A DNA stretch of 64,000 bases from Liolophura sinensis (taxonomy: Eukaryota > Mollusca > Polyplacophora > Chitonida > Chitonidae): the NCBI RefSeq assembly GCF_032854445.1, contig NC_088299.1, forward strand, positions 19,151,608 to 19,215,607. Direction: 5' to 3'. Below the pieces are notes generated by a model. The model was not told the DNA's origin and ran no database searches. It was given only the letters and a program-made list of their open reading frames with translations. Of this stretch, positions 37,001 to 46,404 are shown piece by piece. The stretch's first letter is position 1, and every line of letters begins with the position of its first letter. The translations under genes were made by a program, and so were the position numbers.

Positions 37001-40000
37001 TTCACCCGAGAAGCTCTAAGGTTTTGTGTAATGTACTACCCTAATGGCTCTCCGTCCCACTTCATCACCCACCATCCTTCACCTGATAAGCTCTAAGGTT
37101 TTGTGTAATTAACTACCCTAATGGCTCTCCGTCCCACTTTATCACCCAAAATCCTTCACCTGATAAGCTCTAAGGTTTTGTGTAATGTACTGCCCTAATG
37201 GCTCTCCCTCCCACTTCATCACCCACCATCCTTCACCTGAGAAGGTCTAAGGTTTTGTGTAATGTACTACCCTAATGGCACTCCGTCCCACTTCATCACC
37301 CACCATCCATCACCCGAGAAGCTCTAAGCTTTTGTATAATGTACTACCCTAAGGGCTCTACGTCCCACTACATCACCCACCATCCATCAACTGAGAAGCT
37401 CTAAGGTTTTGTATGATGTACTACCCTAATGGCTCTCTGTCCCACTTCATCACCCAACATCCATCACCCGAGAAGCTCTAAGGTTTTGTATGATGTACTA
37501 CCCTAATGGCTCTCTGTCCCACTTCATCATCCACCATCCATCACCCGAGAAGCTCTAAGGTTTTGTGTAATGTACTGCCCTAATGACTCTCCGTCCCACT
37601 TCATCACCCACCATCCTTCACCTGAGAAGCTCTAAAGTTTTGTATAATGTACTACCCTAATGGCTCCGTCCCACTTCATCACCCAAAATCCATCACCAGA
37701 GAAGCTATAAGGTTTTGTGTAATGTACTACCCTAATGGCTCTCCCTCCCACTTCATCACCCACCATCCTTCACCTGAGAAGGTCTAAGGTTTTGTGTAAT
37801 GTACTACCCTAATGGCACTCCGTCCCACTTCATCACCCACCATCCATCACCTGAGAAGCTCTAAGGTTTTGTGTAATGTACTACCCTAATGACTCTCCAT
37901 CCCACTTTATCACTCACCATCCATCACCTGATAAGCTCTAAGGTTTTGTATAATGTACTGCCCTAATGGCTCTCCATCCCACTTCATCACTCACCATCCA
38001 TCACCGGAAAAGCTCTAAGGTTTTGTATAATGTACTACCCTAATGGCTCTCCTTACCACTTCATCACCCACCATCCTTCACCTGAGAAGCTCTAAGCTTT
38101 TGTGTAATGTACTACCCTAATGGCTCTCCGTCCCACTTCATAACCCACCATCCTTCACCTGATAAGCTCTAAGGTTTTGTGTAATGTACTACCCTAATGG
38201 CTCTCCGTCCCACTTCATCACCCACCATCCTTCACCTGAGAAGCTCTAAAGTTTTGTATAATGTACTACCCTAATTGCTCTCCTTACCACTTCATCACCG
38301 ACCATCCTTCACCTGAGAAGCTCTAAGGTTTTGTGTAATTAACTACCCTAATGGCTCTCCGTCCCACTTCATCACCCACCATCCTTCACCTGAGAAGGTC
38401 TAAGGTTTTGTGTAATGTACTACCCTAATGGCCCTCCGTCCCACTTCATCACCCACCATCCTTCACCTGATAAGTTCTAAGGTTTTGTGTAATTAACTAC
38501 CCTAATGGCTCTCCGTCCCACTTCATCACCCACCATCCTTCACCTGATAAGCTCTAAGGTTTTGTATAATGTACTACCCTAATGGCTCTCCGTCCCACTT
38601 CATCACCCACCATCCTTCACCCGAGAAGCTCTAAGGTTTTGTATAATGTACTACCCTAATGGCTCCGTCCCACTTCATCACCCAAAATCCATCACCAGAG
38701 AAGCTATAAGGTTTTGTGTAATGTACTACCCTAATGGCTGTCCGTCCCACTTCATCACCCACCATCCTTCACCTGAGAAGGTCTAAGGTTTTGTGTAATG
38801 TACTACCCTAATGGCACTCCGTCCCACTTCATCACCCACCATCCATCACCCGAGAAGCTCTAAGGTTTTGTATAATGTACTACCCTAAGGGCTCTACGTC
38901 CCACTTCATCACCCACCATCCATCACCTGAGAAGCTCTAAGTTTTTGTGTAATGTACTACCCTAATGGCTCTCCGTCCCACTTCATCACCCACCATCCTT
39001 CACCTGAGAAGGTCTAAGGTTTTGTGTAATGTACTACCCTAATGGCACTCCGTCCCACTTCATCACCCACCATCCATCACCCGAGAAGCTATAAGGTTTT
39101 GTATAATGTACTGCCCTAATGGCTCTCCGTCCCACTTCATCACTCACCATCCATCACCGGAAAAGCTCTAAGGTTTTGTGTAATGTACTACCCTAATGGC
39201 TCTCCTTACCACTTCATCACCCACCATTCTTCACCTGAGAAGCTCTAAGGTTTTGTGTAATTAGCTACCCTAATGGCACTCCGTCCCACTTTATCACTCA
39301 CCATCCATCACCCGAGAAGCTCTAAGGTTTTTTTGTGTAATTTACTAATTTTTGTTTTATTACAGATGAGGAGGTAATAGAACTAAGTGATTGCTCAGAG
39401 AAGTGTGGCGAGCAGGTCTTGCTCCCTCGTGCCGGCACGAGGAGGAGTTTGTGTCTGGCAGATTCAGGCAGCATCTCTGACATAGACCGATCATCAGACT
39501 GCGACATTGACCAGGATGTAGTCTCTGGGAGTGAAGAAAATGTAAGTGTAACTGTTATTTAGGTCTTAAAGAGAATGAAGTTTTTATGGGTCTATTGGTG
39601 AGAATTACCAGAGGACCATTGTAGAGGCATGACAAAATGTGAAGAAATTGCCAGAAGTTTCACCCAAGTATGATGTGTCAGTGCGCCTAATGAAGTAGAC
39701 CGTGTGTTATGTCAGGTGATAGCTTCCTTTCGTGATGTTTGCTTCATTGTTTTGTTAGGATTTATATGTTATGAGTATGCATTGACAAAAATTTTAATTA
39801 TGTTTGGAGTCGTGCTTTCTTTTTTTTTTGTTTGTTCGTTTAGTATCGTGTGACAAAAGGTTATGGAATGCGCCTGCGCTATTTTGAGGATCATAACGGT
39901 AAATGCCTTGTTCCAGTCGGCATCTTGATCACCTATAATAGCATATGTAGCGAACAGATTTACACCATGTAAGGTAGCCTACATTCATGTGTTTAACAGC

Positions 40001-43000
40001 TCCTAATAATATATAGGCTTACCTTACCGCAATCAAGTGCTTTGTTAGTCACCAAAATGGTGAGAATAAAGAATGCGACAGTTATCGGATGGCAGGTATG
40101 CCATTTGACCTTGATCCCAGTACTACAAATAAGGGATATGCAGACGTAAATGAGTATAAAAATTAGTTTGTATGCTTTTAAAATTAAAACAGAGTGTACT
40201 GAATACGCCTGACAATTTACGTGGCTGCCCATATTCCTGAGAGCTTTCGCATACATGTGAGATTTGAAGCCCTGTCAAAATCGAAAGTAGATCACCTCAG
40301 TAATTTTCGTGCGTGGCGTTCTCCACAACGTGTTAGTTTTCAGAAAGTGAAGGTTACAGCAAAGGCTCTTGTACCACTACCCGCAGTCATGGAGAATGAC
40401 TACTGTGATATTTGTATTTGTAACATTCTCTAGTGTTTGCCATGAAGATGTAGCAAGAGGTAAAAAAATGGCCATTTGCGCTACTATACAGCAAGTTCTG
40501 CTACTGCACTGCATTAAATCTCTTGAAGTATGCTTTTAATTCTACACCAATCCTCGGTTGTTTATGCTATGTTAGTGTCATCGAGGGTCCAGTTTCCAAC
40601 GTGTACATGTATTGGTGATTTCTGAGGAGAGAAGTTAATGCAATGAAGTACAGCAATCACGAGAACAGCTAGTGTTCACAAACACTTTAGATTTATACTA
40701 TATTCTGCCAGTAAATAAAGCACAAATAATACATTTTGCCTTCTAATGTAGGTCTACATTTGAACTTACCATAACAAACATATCTTGTTTTGATCCGAAA
40801 ACTGCAGTTGTTCTTCCATACAGAAATGTTTTGACAGTTAAAAAAAAAAGTTACCGTGCATATTAGGCAAGTTACCATAGAATGAAATAATACTGCAACC
40901 CCTGCTATCAAACCAAAATGAAATGGTAAAGTTTTCAGTGAGTGAGTTACTGGAATAAACCCGTTAGGCCTACCAGTTGAGGTGTAATAAATAAATGTAG
41001 GCCTCCGAGCGTCATTCATTCCTCGTGAGGAAGAGCTGAAATAATTAATATATTCTAGAATGATCTTGTGGCAGTGTGGAATTGTACAAGTGTTTGTGAA
41101 TTCCTCCCTTAAGTTAATGGCCAGTCCACTAATGTAAGTCATAATTCTGGGCAATTAACATGTACATGCATATACTTGTAGCCCTACATGAAACTACAAA
41201 AACCTCTGTAGCGGTAGATCTATGTAGGCCTAAACATGTATTTTGATTTTGTCAACTACCTTCACTCAGTCAATTTTACACTTTCCAGGCGTATTGCTGG
41301 CGTCCCCAAATAATGAAGTGGGCTTAATCTGTGCTCCCTCTTTTGACAAAGTAGGGAGTACCGCACTACCTCTGAAAATTATGTGTAGCACTGTTTGACC
41401 GCTTGGGTGACTGCCCAATAGTTGATCTTCCTAATTGCGTGACTGCCAACAAACTTGTTGTACAAAGTTTTTCATGGTCTGTTGAAGAAGTTAAGTGTTA
41501 AATTTTGGAATTAGCTGTTAATTAGATTTGCTATATGTTATGAACATTTGGACATAATCCTAGAAAGGTTGAGAGATTCTACATGTATTTTATGTGTGAT
41601 TGGCATATTTGTACTGTTGAGATACAACTACATGTATACAATGTAAGGATCCAAACATGTATTACGATATGTTGCTTTGATCTGTTGCCACCTAAGGCAG
41701 CGGTATGAATAATGAAGATTTTCATGCTCACTCGGACGGAACATATTGAAATGGTAACAGCTTAGTTGCACAGAAAATTTCGGGAAAATGTCTACAATCT
41801 TACAGTATATCTTACAGTAATATGACGTTCTGGTGCAGTGCATTCTCTTTAAAGTCTTGTCATAATGAGGTGGGGCTGGGTTCTCCATTACAGGCAGAAT
41901 AACTGGCAGGCCTTTTGTAGGTGGAGAAGACCAGTGAATTGTACTAGAAGATGGTCAAAAATGAAAATAGAAAAAAAGCAATAGATTCATTTCACAGCCC
42001 GTGGACTCTAGTTTATGTGTTAGTGTAGAATGTGTAAGTAAAACCATTACTTACATATTACATTATATGTCTGAAAAAATTAATCTCAAACCCGTAAGTA
42101 GAGGAAGGTATAAAATGCAGCATTTTTCAGATGATAGGGTGTGATAAGTTATATGTAATTGTGGTTGTCAATATTTTGTTTGATTTTTGTTTCGGCTTTT
42201 ATATATTGTCTCTGCAGAGCATTTGTTAGGTGTAAATACCAAATACAAGGGCAAGCAAATTTCTGAAATAAATTAGCAAAAAACATTTCACACAAGCTCA
42301 TTTGAAGTCTACATAACATGTTTATTTACTACTCAGTTAAGCTGCATGCTGCAGGGGATGATGGCTTTGGTGTATTGTGTAGAAATTGTACGGCATACAT
42401 TTATATACATGGAACAAAAGGTAAGTGGGGCGGGGGCCACGTGGCTCAGTTGGTTAGTGCGCTAGCACAACGTAATGACTCAGGAGCATCTCTTCAATAT
42501 GGTCACTGTGAGTTCAGTGCTCATGCTGGCTTCCTCTCCACCTGTCTGTGGGAAGGTCTGTCAACCTGCGGATGGTTGCGGGTTTCCCACGAACTCTGCC
42601 CAGTTTCCACCCACCATAATGCTGGCCGCCGTCATATAGGTGAAATATTCTTGAGTACAGCGTAAAACACCAATCAAACAAATAAATAAATCAAAAGATA
42701 AGGGGTTTTGGCTGTGAATGAAGAAATGTGGTTAAAACATTAGTACACTGTTGTTTGTTCTAACAGGGCTCACCCACGGGAGTAAATGACTGGCAGACTT
42801 CCACTTCAGTAACCCTATTGTTTGCTCCAACAGGAGTCACCCACAGGAGTAAATGACTGGCAGACTTCCACTTCAGTAATGCTGTTGTTTGTTCTGACAG
42901 GACTCACCCACGGGAGTAAATGACTGGCAGACTTCCACTTCAGTAATGCTGTTGTTTGTTCCAACAGGAGTCACCCACGGGAGTAAATGACTGGCAGACT

Positions 43001-45037
43001 TCCACTTCAGTAACGCTGTTGTTTGTTCCAACAGGAGTCACCCACGGGAGTAAATGACTGGCAGACTTCCACTTCAGTAACGCTGTTGTTTGTTCCAACA
43101 GGAGTCACCCACGGGAGTAAATGACTGGCAGACTTCCACTTCAGTAATGCTGTTGTTTGTTCTGACAGGACTCACCCACGGGAGTAAATGACTGGCAGAC
43201 TTCCACTTCAGTAATGCTGTTGTTTGTTCCAACAGGAGTCACCCACGGGAGTAAATGACTGGCAGACTTCCACTTCAGTAACCCTATTGTTTGCTCCAAC
43301 AGGAGTCACCCACGGGAGTAAATGACTGGCAGACTTCCACTTCAGTAATGCTGTTTTTTGTTCTGACAGGACTCACCCACGGGAGTAAATGACTGGCAGA
43401 CTTCCACTTCAGTAATGCTGTTGTTTGTTCCAACAGGAGTCAGCCACGGGAGTAAATGACTGGCAGACTTCCACTTCAGTAACGCTGTTGTTTGTTCAGA
43501 CAGGAGTCAGCCAAAGGAGTGAATGACTGGCAGACTTCCACTTCAGTAACGCTGTTGTTTGTTCCAACAGGAGGCAGCCAGGGGAGTAAATGACTGGCAG
43601 ACTTCCACTTCAGAAACGCTGTTGTTTGTTCCAACAGGAGTCAGCCACAGGAGTTAATGACTGGCAGACTTCCACTTCAACAATGCTGTTGTTTGTTCCA
43701 ACAGGGCTCACCCACGGGAGTAAATGACTGGCAGACTTCCACTTCAGCAACGCTGTTGTTTGTTCCAACAGGACACCCACAGGAGTAAATGACTGGCAGA
43801 CTTCCACTTCAGTAACGCTGTTGCTTGTTCCGACAGGAGTCAGCCACGGGAGTAAATGACTGGCAGACTTCCACTTCAGTAACACTGTTGTTTGTTCTGA
43901 CAGGAGTCACCCATGGGAGTGAATGACTGGCAGGCTGGGACTGGAAAACCGGAGTCTTCCATCCTTACACAGCTCATCTCACCCTACAGGAAGAGTTCTG
44001 CCCTCAAGCTGTGTGTGATTAAACTCTTCAGAGACAAGGTAAGTTAAAAGAACGAATTCCACAAATGATGATGCAGGTGGCTGCAGTAGGACCCTTGACA
44101 GAATAGGGGATTTCGGAGTTCAAACTCGTTACAGGTAAAAATCGTCATACTGTATTATGTGACCTGTCAAAAATATTAGACAACAATTTTTGATCACACT
44201 TACTATAATGTGGGCAAGTGAAAAAAGATTCACACGTTATTTACAGTATATTAACAGTGGAGAAAACTGAGAAGCTGAACGTTTGTGCGTTTGTGAATTT
44301 AAGAACCTCATAAAGGTAAGAGGTGCCATTTGTGCCTCTGGAACATGTCGATACAGGATATCAGAAAATTAATGTCAACAAAAGTTGCCTTAAATTTGGC
44401 GACGAGTTACAAGATACAGTAGGACTGTTGTTACTTCTAATGACTAAAGAGTTTGAACTCATATTTCTCCTACTGTACATGTACATGGCAGTTAGTTGGA
44501 CGTAGTTGCAGGTTAAGTACATGTAAGTCACCCAATGAGATCTCTCAGTACATATGCTACTTGTTATTTTTATAGAGTTTCAAGTTGTTTGATTTGATTT
44601 TATTTATTTGATTGGTGTTTTACGCCGTACTCGAAAATATTTCACTTATACGACGGCAGCCAGCATTATGGTGGGTGGAAACGGGGCAGAGCTAGGGGGG
44701 AAACCCACGACCATCTGCAGGTTGCTGGCAGACTTTCCCACGTACACCCAGAGAGGAAGCCAGAATGAGTTGGACTTGAACTCACAGCGACCGCATTGGT
44801 GAGAGGCTCCTAGGTCATTACGCTGCGCTAGAGGGCTAACCAACTGAGCCACGCAGGCCCCTGAAGTTGATTGAGCTCAAGTCCACTGCACAAGCCACAT
44901 ACTCTAATTGGTTACTAGAGCTCTTTTGTTCTAGCGCTTCATTGGGTGGAACATGCTACATGTGTTTGATCTCTTTGTTTCAGCAGAGTCATGTGTTGGA
45001 CGAGAAGACAGGGGCTAGTGTGGAGCTGTATTCTTGA
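15863..45037 (+). CDS. TINF2: TINF2-like shelterin protein gene (10 coding exons, spliced span)
   Basis: TIN2 is the hub of shelterin on telomeric DNA, bridging TRF1, TRF2 and TPP1. Coding exons: 15863-16030, 16967-17059, 17680-17892, 21150-21367, 27959-28582, 32953-33016, 35074-35149, 39366-39541, 43904-44038, 44984-45037. All junctions are GT-AG and join in phase, giving about 606 residues against about 450 for the human long form. Residues 1-158 align with the TIN2 N-terminal domain from my memory of that family. GDLVPFKLFAKLSSGLKIK matches the LV..GLKAK region, LNEYFPRSG matches LN-x-x-FP-x-SG, and an E-Y..L-x-x-LE-x-LP helix follows. Later exons are Ser/acidic-rich, with VPLSPVRG and SSSDEEVIELSD. 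I chose the ATG at 15,863 because the TIN2-like alignment begins directly after it; an upstream start at 14,629 is possible. Nearly every intron carries its own minisatellite. Family call from pattern recognition only. Confidence 0.75.
16395..16805. repeat. 57-bp minisatellite in TINF2-like intron 1, 7 copies
   Basis: Units carry GTCGCTGATGGTTACCTTAG, then CATTCACTTCCCACCTGAGC. The length is 19 codons, so frames stay open on both strands through the array. These frames are not genes. Confidence 0.92.
16967..17059 (+). CDS. TINF2: TINF2-like exon 2
   Basis: Acceptor CTCTGCGCAG and donor GCC|GTGAGT, 31 codons, phase 0 at both ends. It contains ILEKLNEYFPRSGLNHQNA, which matches the LN-x-x-FP-x-SG helix end of TIN2. 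Confidence 0.8.
17680..17892 (+). CDS. TINF2: TINF2-like exon 3
   Basis: Acceptor TGTTCTATTTCAG and donor AAG|GTATCT, 71 codons, phase 0. Predicted helical: FFLPLLANENQRLAYLRDEY, then NRLKELVKEFIGAVEEHLPP. It corresponds to the last helices of the TIN2 N-terminal domain (E-Y-G-x-x-F..LE-x-LP). Confidence 0.8.
18075..18225. repeat. Short tandem duplication, about 54 bp, 2-3 copies
   Basis: GTGTCCAAATCTCACTTTCT and CCATGTTGAATGTGCTGAAA recur. In TINF2-like intron 3. Confidence 0.8.
18795..21105. repeat. 30/31-bp minisatellite in TINF2-like intron 3, about 75 copies
   Basis: Core ACAGTTTTATCCATCCCTGC plus TGTACAAGTTT. Single-base length variants (30 or 31 bp, CCATCC or CCATCCC) move the frame around. 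The array ends about 45 bp before the exon 4 acceptor, whose CTCTGTCCATCCTGCTCAG resembles the unit. Long + strand frames here (up to 568 codons) come from stop-free units. Confidence 0.95.
21150..21367 (+). CDS. TINF2: TINF2-like exon 4
   Basis: Acceptor CCATCCTGCTCAG. It contains LDLERKLREQAVFCPVLEIV and TGQSLQELLTM. Two donors were considered. ATG|GTGAGC at 21,296 is phase 0 and cannot join exon 5 in frame. CAG|GTTTGT after 21,367 is phase 2 and gives a clean junction ending PDPFTHHVDS, so I take the longer exon. Confidence 0.68.
21460..27700. repeat. 21-bp minisatellite in TINF2-like intron 4, about 295 copies, 6.2 kb
   Basis: Core CATAACATCCATCCACTGCC, with variants such as CATAACGGTCATCAACTGCC and a few 12-18 bp units. 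It starts about 95 bp after the exon 4 donor. The unit is a multiple of three and lacks stops in several frames, so open frames of 2110 and 2096 codons (+) and 1473 and 646 codons (-) cover it. Their products are monotonous (HNIHPLP, HCHITSI, CYVAVDE). I see no reason to call any of them a gene. Confidence 0.97.
22220..25880. repeat. 1.8-kb tandem duplication within the 21-bp array
   Basis: The variant order of about 22,220-24,080 repeats at about 24,020-25,880 with an offset of exactly 1800 bp. Landmarks at offset 1800 include CATTCATCCACATAACATCC (22,690 and 24,490), CACAGAATATGCATCCACTG (23,161 and 24,961) and AACCTCCATCCACTGCC (23,353 and 25,153). There are only a few substitutions, so the duplication is recent. 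Confidence 0.93.
27959..28582 (+). CDS. TINF2: TINF2-like exon 5 (large, low complexity)
   Basis: Acceptor TCTTTAGTTTCAG (an earlier AG at 27,952 would add two residues in the same frame) and donor AGAG|GTGAGG. It holds 207 codons plus split codons at both ends. It is rich in Ser, Thr, Gly, Arg and Cys and probably disordered, like the central TIN2 region. WCGVPLSPVRGLV near 28,421-28,460 is a candidate TRF-docking motif (L-x-P core). Confidence 0.72.
29080..32200. repeat. 60-bp minisatellite in TINF2-like intron 5, about 52 copies
   Basis: Units carry GCGCACTTAGCTAGGTAAAC, CCTTAACTACCATGACAGTA and CATAGAGACATGA. The register is kept for the whole array: every unit start falls 60 bp after the last, with no net indel. 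Variants (GGCAC, AAGCGC, ATTCGC; TATATG, GCATGTG) form a higher-order pattern with blocks repeating at 1080 bp (18 units), for example 29,641-30,120 against 30,721-31,200. Confidence 0.96.
32438..32495 (+). mobile_element. SINE tail fragment
   Basis: ATTCTTGAGTACATATAC, then GACACCAATCAAATAAATAG. Confidence 0.7.
32953..33016 (+). CDS. TINF2: TINF2-like exon 6 (small)
   Basis: Acceptor GATTTCTGTTCATAG and donor ACAG|GTAAGT (full consensus). Its 64 bases complete the split Ser codon from exon 5 and read EAKRKFPVTSDLLKTTASCG plus Q, ending in phase 0 as exon 7 requires. Without this exon, exons 5 and 7 are out of phase, which is the main argument that it is real. Confidence 0.7.
33600..34882. 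repeat. 39-bp minisatellite in TINF2-like intron 6, about 33 copies
   Basis: Core GATTAACCTTGTATGTGAGA, then ACATTACACTGTGTACC. It is 13 codons long and free of indels, so it stays open on the + strand (467 codons, INLVCENITLCTM repeated) and the - strand (442 codons, HTRLIMVHSVMFS repeated). I treat these frames as by-products: no intact flanking gene, and the array lies between two coding exons. Confidence 0.95.
35074..35149 (+). CDS. TINF2: TINF2-like exon 7
   Basis: Acceptor CTCTGTTCATAG and donor TCAG|GTGTGT. Reads ACVKCVSPVKPREEPQKSWH, then EDSSS. It ends in phase 1 and joins exon 8 to give SSSDEEVIELSD. An in-frame stop just before the acceptor rules out an earlier start. Confidence 0.75.
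35160..35550. repeat. 74-bp minisatellite at the start of TINF2-like intron 7, about 5 copies
   Basis: GTGGTTTCCTTCAGGCTCTG motifs recur at 74-bp spacing (35,164, 35,238, 35,312, 35,386, 35,460, 35,534). It begins about 15 bp after the exon 7 donor. Each unit has a TTTCCTTCAG acceptor-like string. Confidence 0.92.
35810..39335. repeat. 77-bp minisatellite in TINF2-like intron 7, about 45 copies
   Basis: Units carry CTCTAAGGTTTTGTGTAATG, TACTACCCTAATGGCTCTCC, GTCCCACTTCATCACCCACC and ATCCTTCACCTGAGAAG. The last, partial unit runs straight into the exon 8 acceptor (GTGTAATTTACTAATTTTTG, then TTTTATTACAG), so the array ends at the splice site itself. Confidence 0.95.
39366..39541 (+). CDS. TINF2: TINF2-like exon 8 (acidic, SIM-like)
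   Basis: Acceptor TTGTTTTATTACAG and donor AAT|GTAAGT. Reads EEVIELSDCSEKCGEQVLLP and ADSGSISDIDRSSDCDID. The run SSSDEEVIELSD across the exon 7/8 junction fits a phospho-regulated SUMO-interacting motif (hydrophobic V-I-x-L next to Ser/acidic residues). Phase 0 at its end. Confidence 0.78.
39542..42429. other. TINF2-like intron 8, first 2.9 kb: nothing recognised
   Basis: AT-rich unique sequence. Open frames up to 153 codons here show no protein-like character, and I found no exon that would fit the gene's phase. Confidence 0.5.
42430..42695 (+). mobile_element. SINE, near-complete
   Basis: Head GGGCCACGTGGCTCAGTTGG with box A-like GTGGCTCAGTTGG. The body has GCTCATGCTGGCTTCCTCTC and the tail GTGAAATATTCTTGAGTACA, then AACACCAATCAAACAAATAA. 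This is one of the best copies in the window. Confidence 0.93.
42755..43903. repeat. 67-bp minisatellite made of the exon 9 splice acceptor and exon start, about 17 copies
   Basis: Each unit is GTTGTTTGTTCCAACAG, then GAGTCACCCACGGGAGTAAA, then TGACTGGCAG and ACTTCCACTTCAGTAA. The true exon 9 begins GAGTCACCCATGGGAGTGAA and TGACTGGCAG after TTTGTTCTGACAG. So every unit repeats the polypyrimidine tract, the AG and about 30 coding bases. Copies differ at only a few positions. Confidence 0.95.
43904..44038 (+). CDS. TINF2: TINF2-like exon 9
   Basis: Acceptor TTTGTTCTGACAG and donor AAG|GTAAGT, 45 codons, phase 0 at both ends: ESPMGVNDWQAGTGKPESS, then LTQLISPYRKSSALKLCVIK. It is the terminal, functional-looking copy next to 17 repeated exon starts. 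Only this copy continues into the distinct 3' part (GCTGGGACTGGAAAACC onward) and a consensus donor. Confidence 0.75.
44601..44862 (-). mobile_element. SINE, near-complete, - orientation
   Basis: TTTATTTGATTGGTGTTTTA, ACTTATACGACGGCAGCCAG and GACTTGAACTCACAGCGACC, ending in the head GAGCCACGCAGGCCCC. In TINF2-like intron 9. Confidence 0.93.
44984..45037 (+). CDS. TINF2: TINF2-like exon 10 (last coding exon)
   Basis: Acceptor CTCTTTGTTTCAG followed by a second CAG (tandem NAGNAG acceptor). Reads QSHVLDEKTGASVELYS, then TGA at 45,035-45,037. Phase 0 from exon 9. Using the second AG would remove one Gln. The nearest AATAAA I see is at 47,343, so the 3' untranslated end is not fixed. Confidence 0.65.
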   Translation, partial: QSHVLDEKTGASVELYS

Positions 45038-45956
45038 CCTTGTGGGGGAGAAGTCGGGGTAGGGGACAGTTGTGATCTGGTCAAGCAGGGGATGGCCAAC
45101 AGGATCCTGAGATAGGCCATTGTCAGATAATACCTAGACTTTTATATACATTACCTGATATATACCAATACCGTTAATGACCTAAAACCCCGCTCATGGA
45201 TCAGTTGCAGATGTTGCTGGATTCTGAGAGCTATGTATATACTTCTATCATAGAACGATGCTTTCTAGAAAAAAAGATGTTGCTGTGTGTTTTTTATCTC
45301 ATGTATAGGCCTCTAAAACTTCATTTGGTGGTGGGGATTAGGGTGGGCTGGTGATCAGACAGGGGGATGACAAACTTTTAGGTAATTTACCGTACACGTG
45401 TTCCATCAAGTACTGAGAGAGAGGCGCATGTCCTTTTTGATCTCTCTGATTGGCAGACATTCGTTAAATGTACAGAAAATGTGAACGCTGTATGATTTGT
45501 CGGGACATTCTTGTAGAAGCATGCCATGAAGACAGATTTTGTTTTCAGTTCTTGAACATGGTGATATCTAAATAATCAGTTTGATCTGACAAAATGTGAA
45601 TTATTCTATCTCTTCTTGTACATGTGACACTTGGTGGAAATGTAGGTGAATTGCCCGTGTATAGCCACTAATTTGCAGATTATTAGACTACATCAAATTA
45701 ATTTCATGATATGAAACTGAACATTGTAGATGTATATTAGCAGAAGTCCATTACCTAGAAGTATGCAACTTGCCTATAGCTAGTCCACACTTCACCATGC
45801 ACTTCTCTTTGATCTCTAACACATTATGTGACGTACATGTATGTATGCAGCCATGTATTTCTCTTCCTCTCTGTTGCGCAGCTAATGTTGGAGGAAGTTC
45901 TTACTTCGTATGATGGAAGTTAAACAGTTTAGCTTTCATCCATGAAGTTTATGATT
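45038..45956. other. Probable 3' UTR/intergenic, nothing recognised
   Basis: Unique sequence after the TINF2-like stop codon, with no array or exon seen. Confidence 0.4.
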
Positions 45957-46183
45957 TATCTGTTTATTTGACCTTCGTTTTACGGTGTACTCAAGAATAT
46001 TTTATTTGTACAACGGTGGTCACTATGATGGTGAGAGGTAACTAAGCAAAGCCCAGGGAAAATCATGACTGTTCGCAGGTTTGCTGGCAGGCCATCCCAC
46101 ATTCGACCAGAGGGAAAGCCGTCATGAGCTGGACATAAAAGCAGAGAGACCGAGTTTGGTGATAGTCCCCTGGGTCATTGTGC
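45957..46183 (-). mobile_element. SINE, old and diverged, - orientation
   Basis: Recognisable by GTACTCAAGAATATTTTATT, CATGACTGTTCGCAGG and GAAAGCCGTCATGAGCTGGA. Confidence 0.75.
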
Positions 46184-46404
46184 ATGAAGTTTATAGCCTG
46201 GCCAGTGAAAATGTCTTATACAAGGTTTAACTAATGATATAATATGTTGTGAGTGACAGATGTAACTTATTTTACATGCGTTCAGTTTACCAAGTGTGGA
46301 ATATTTCCTAGCACTCCACTTGCATCTATGGATGATTGCTGTTTCATATTAAAGCCACAATTTCTCAACTTCTATTTTAAGTGGTAATGAATATCCTGGA
46401 AAAG

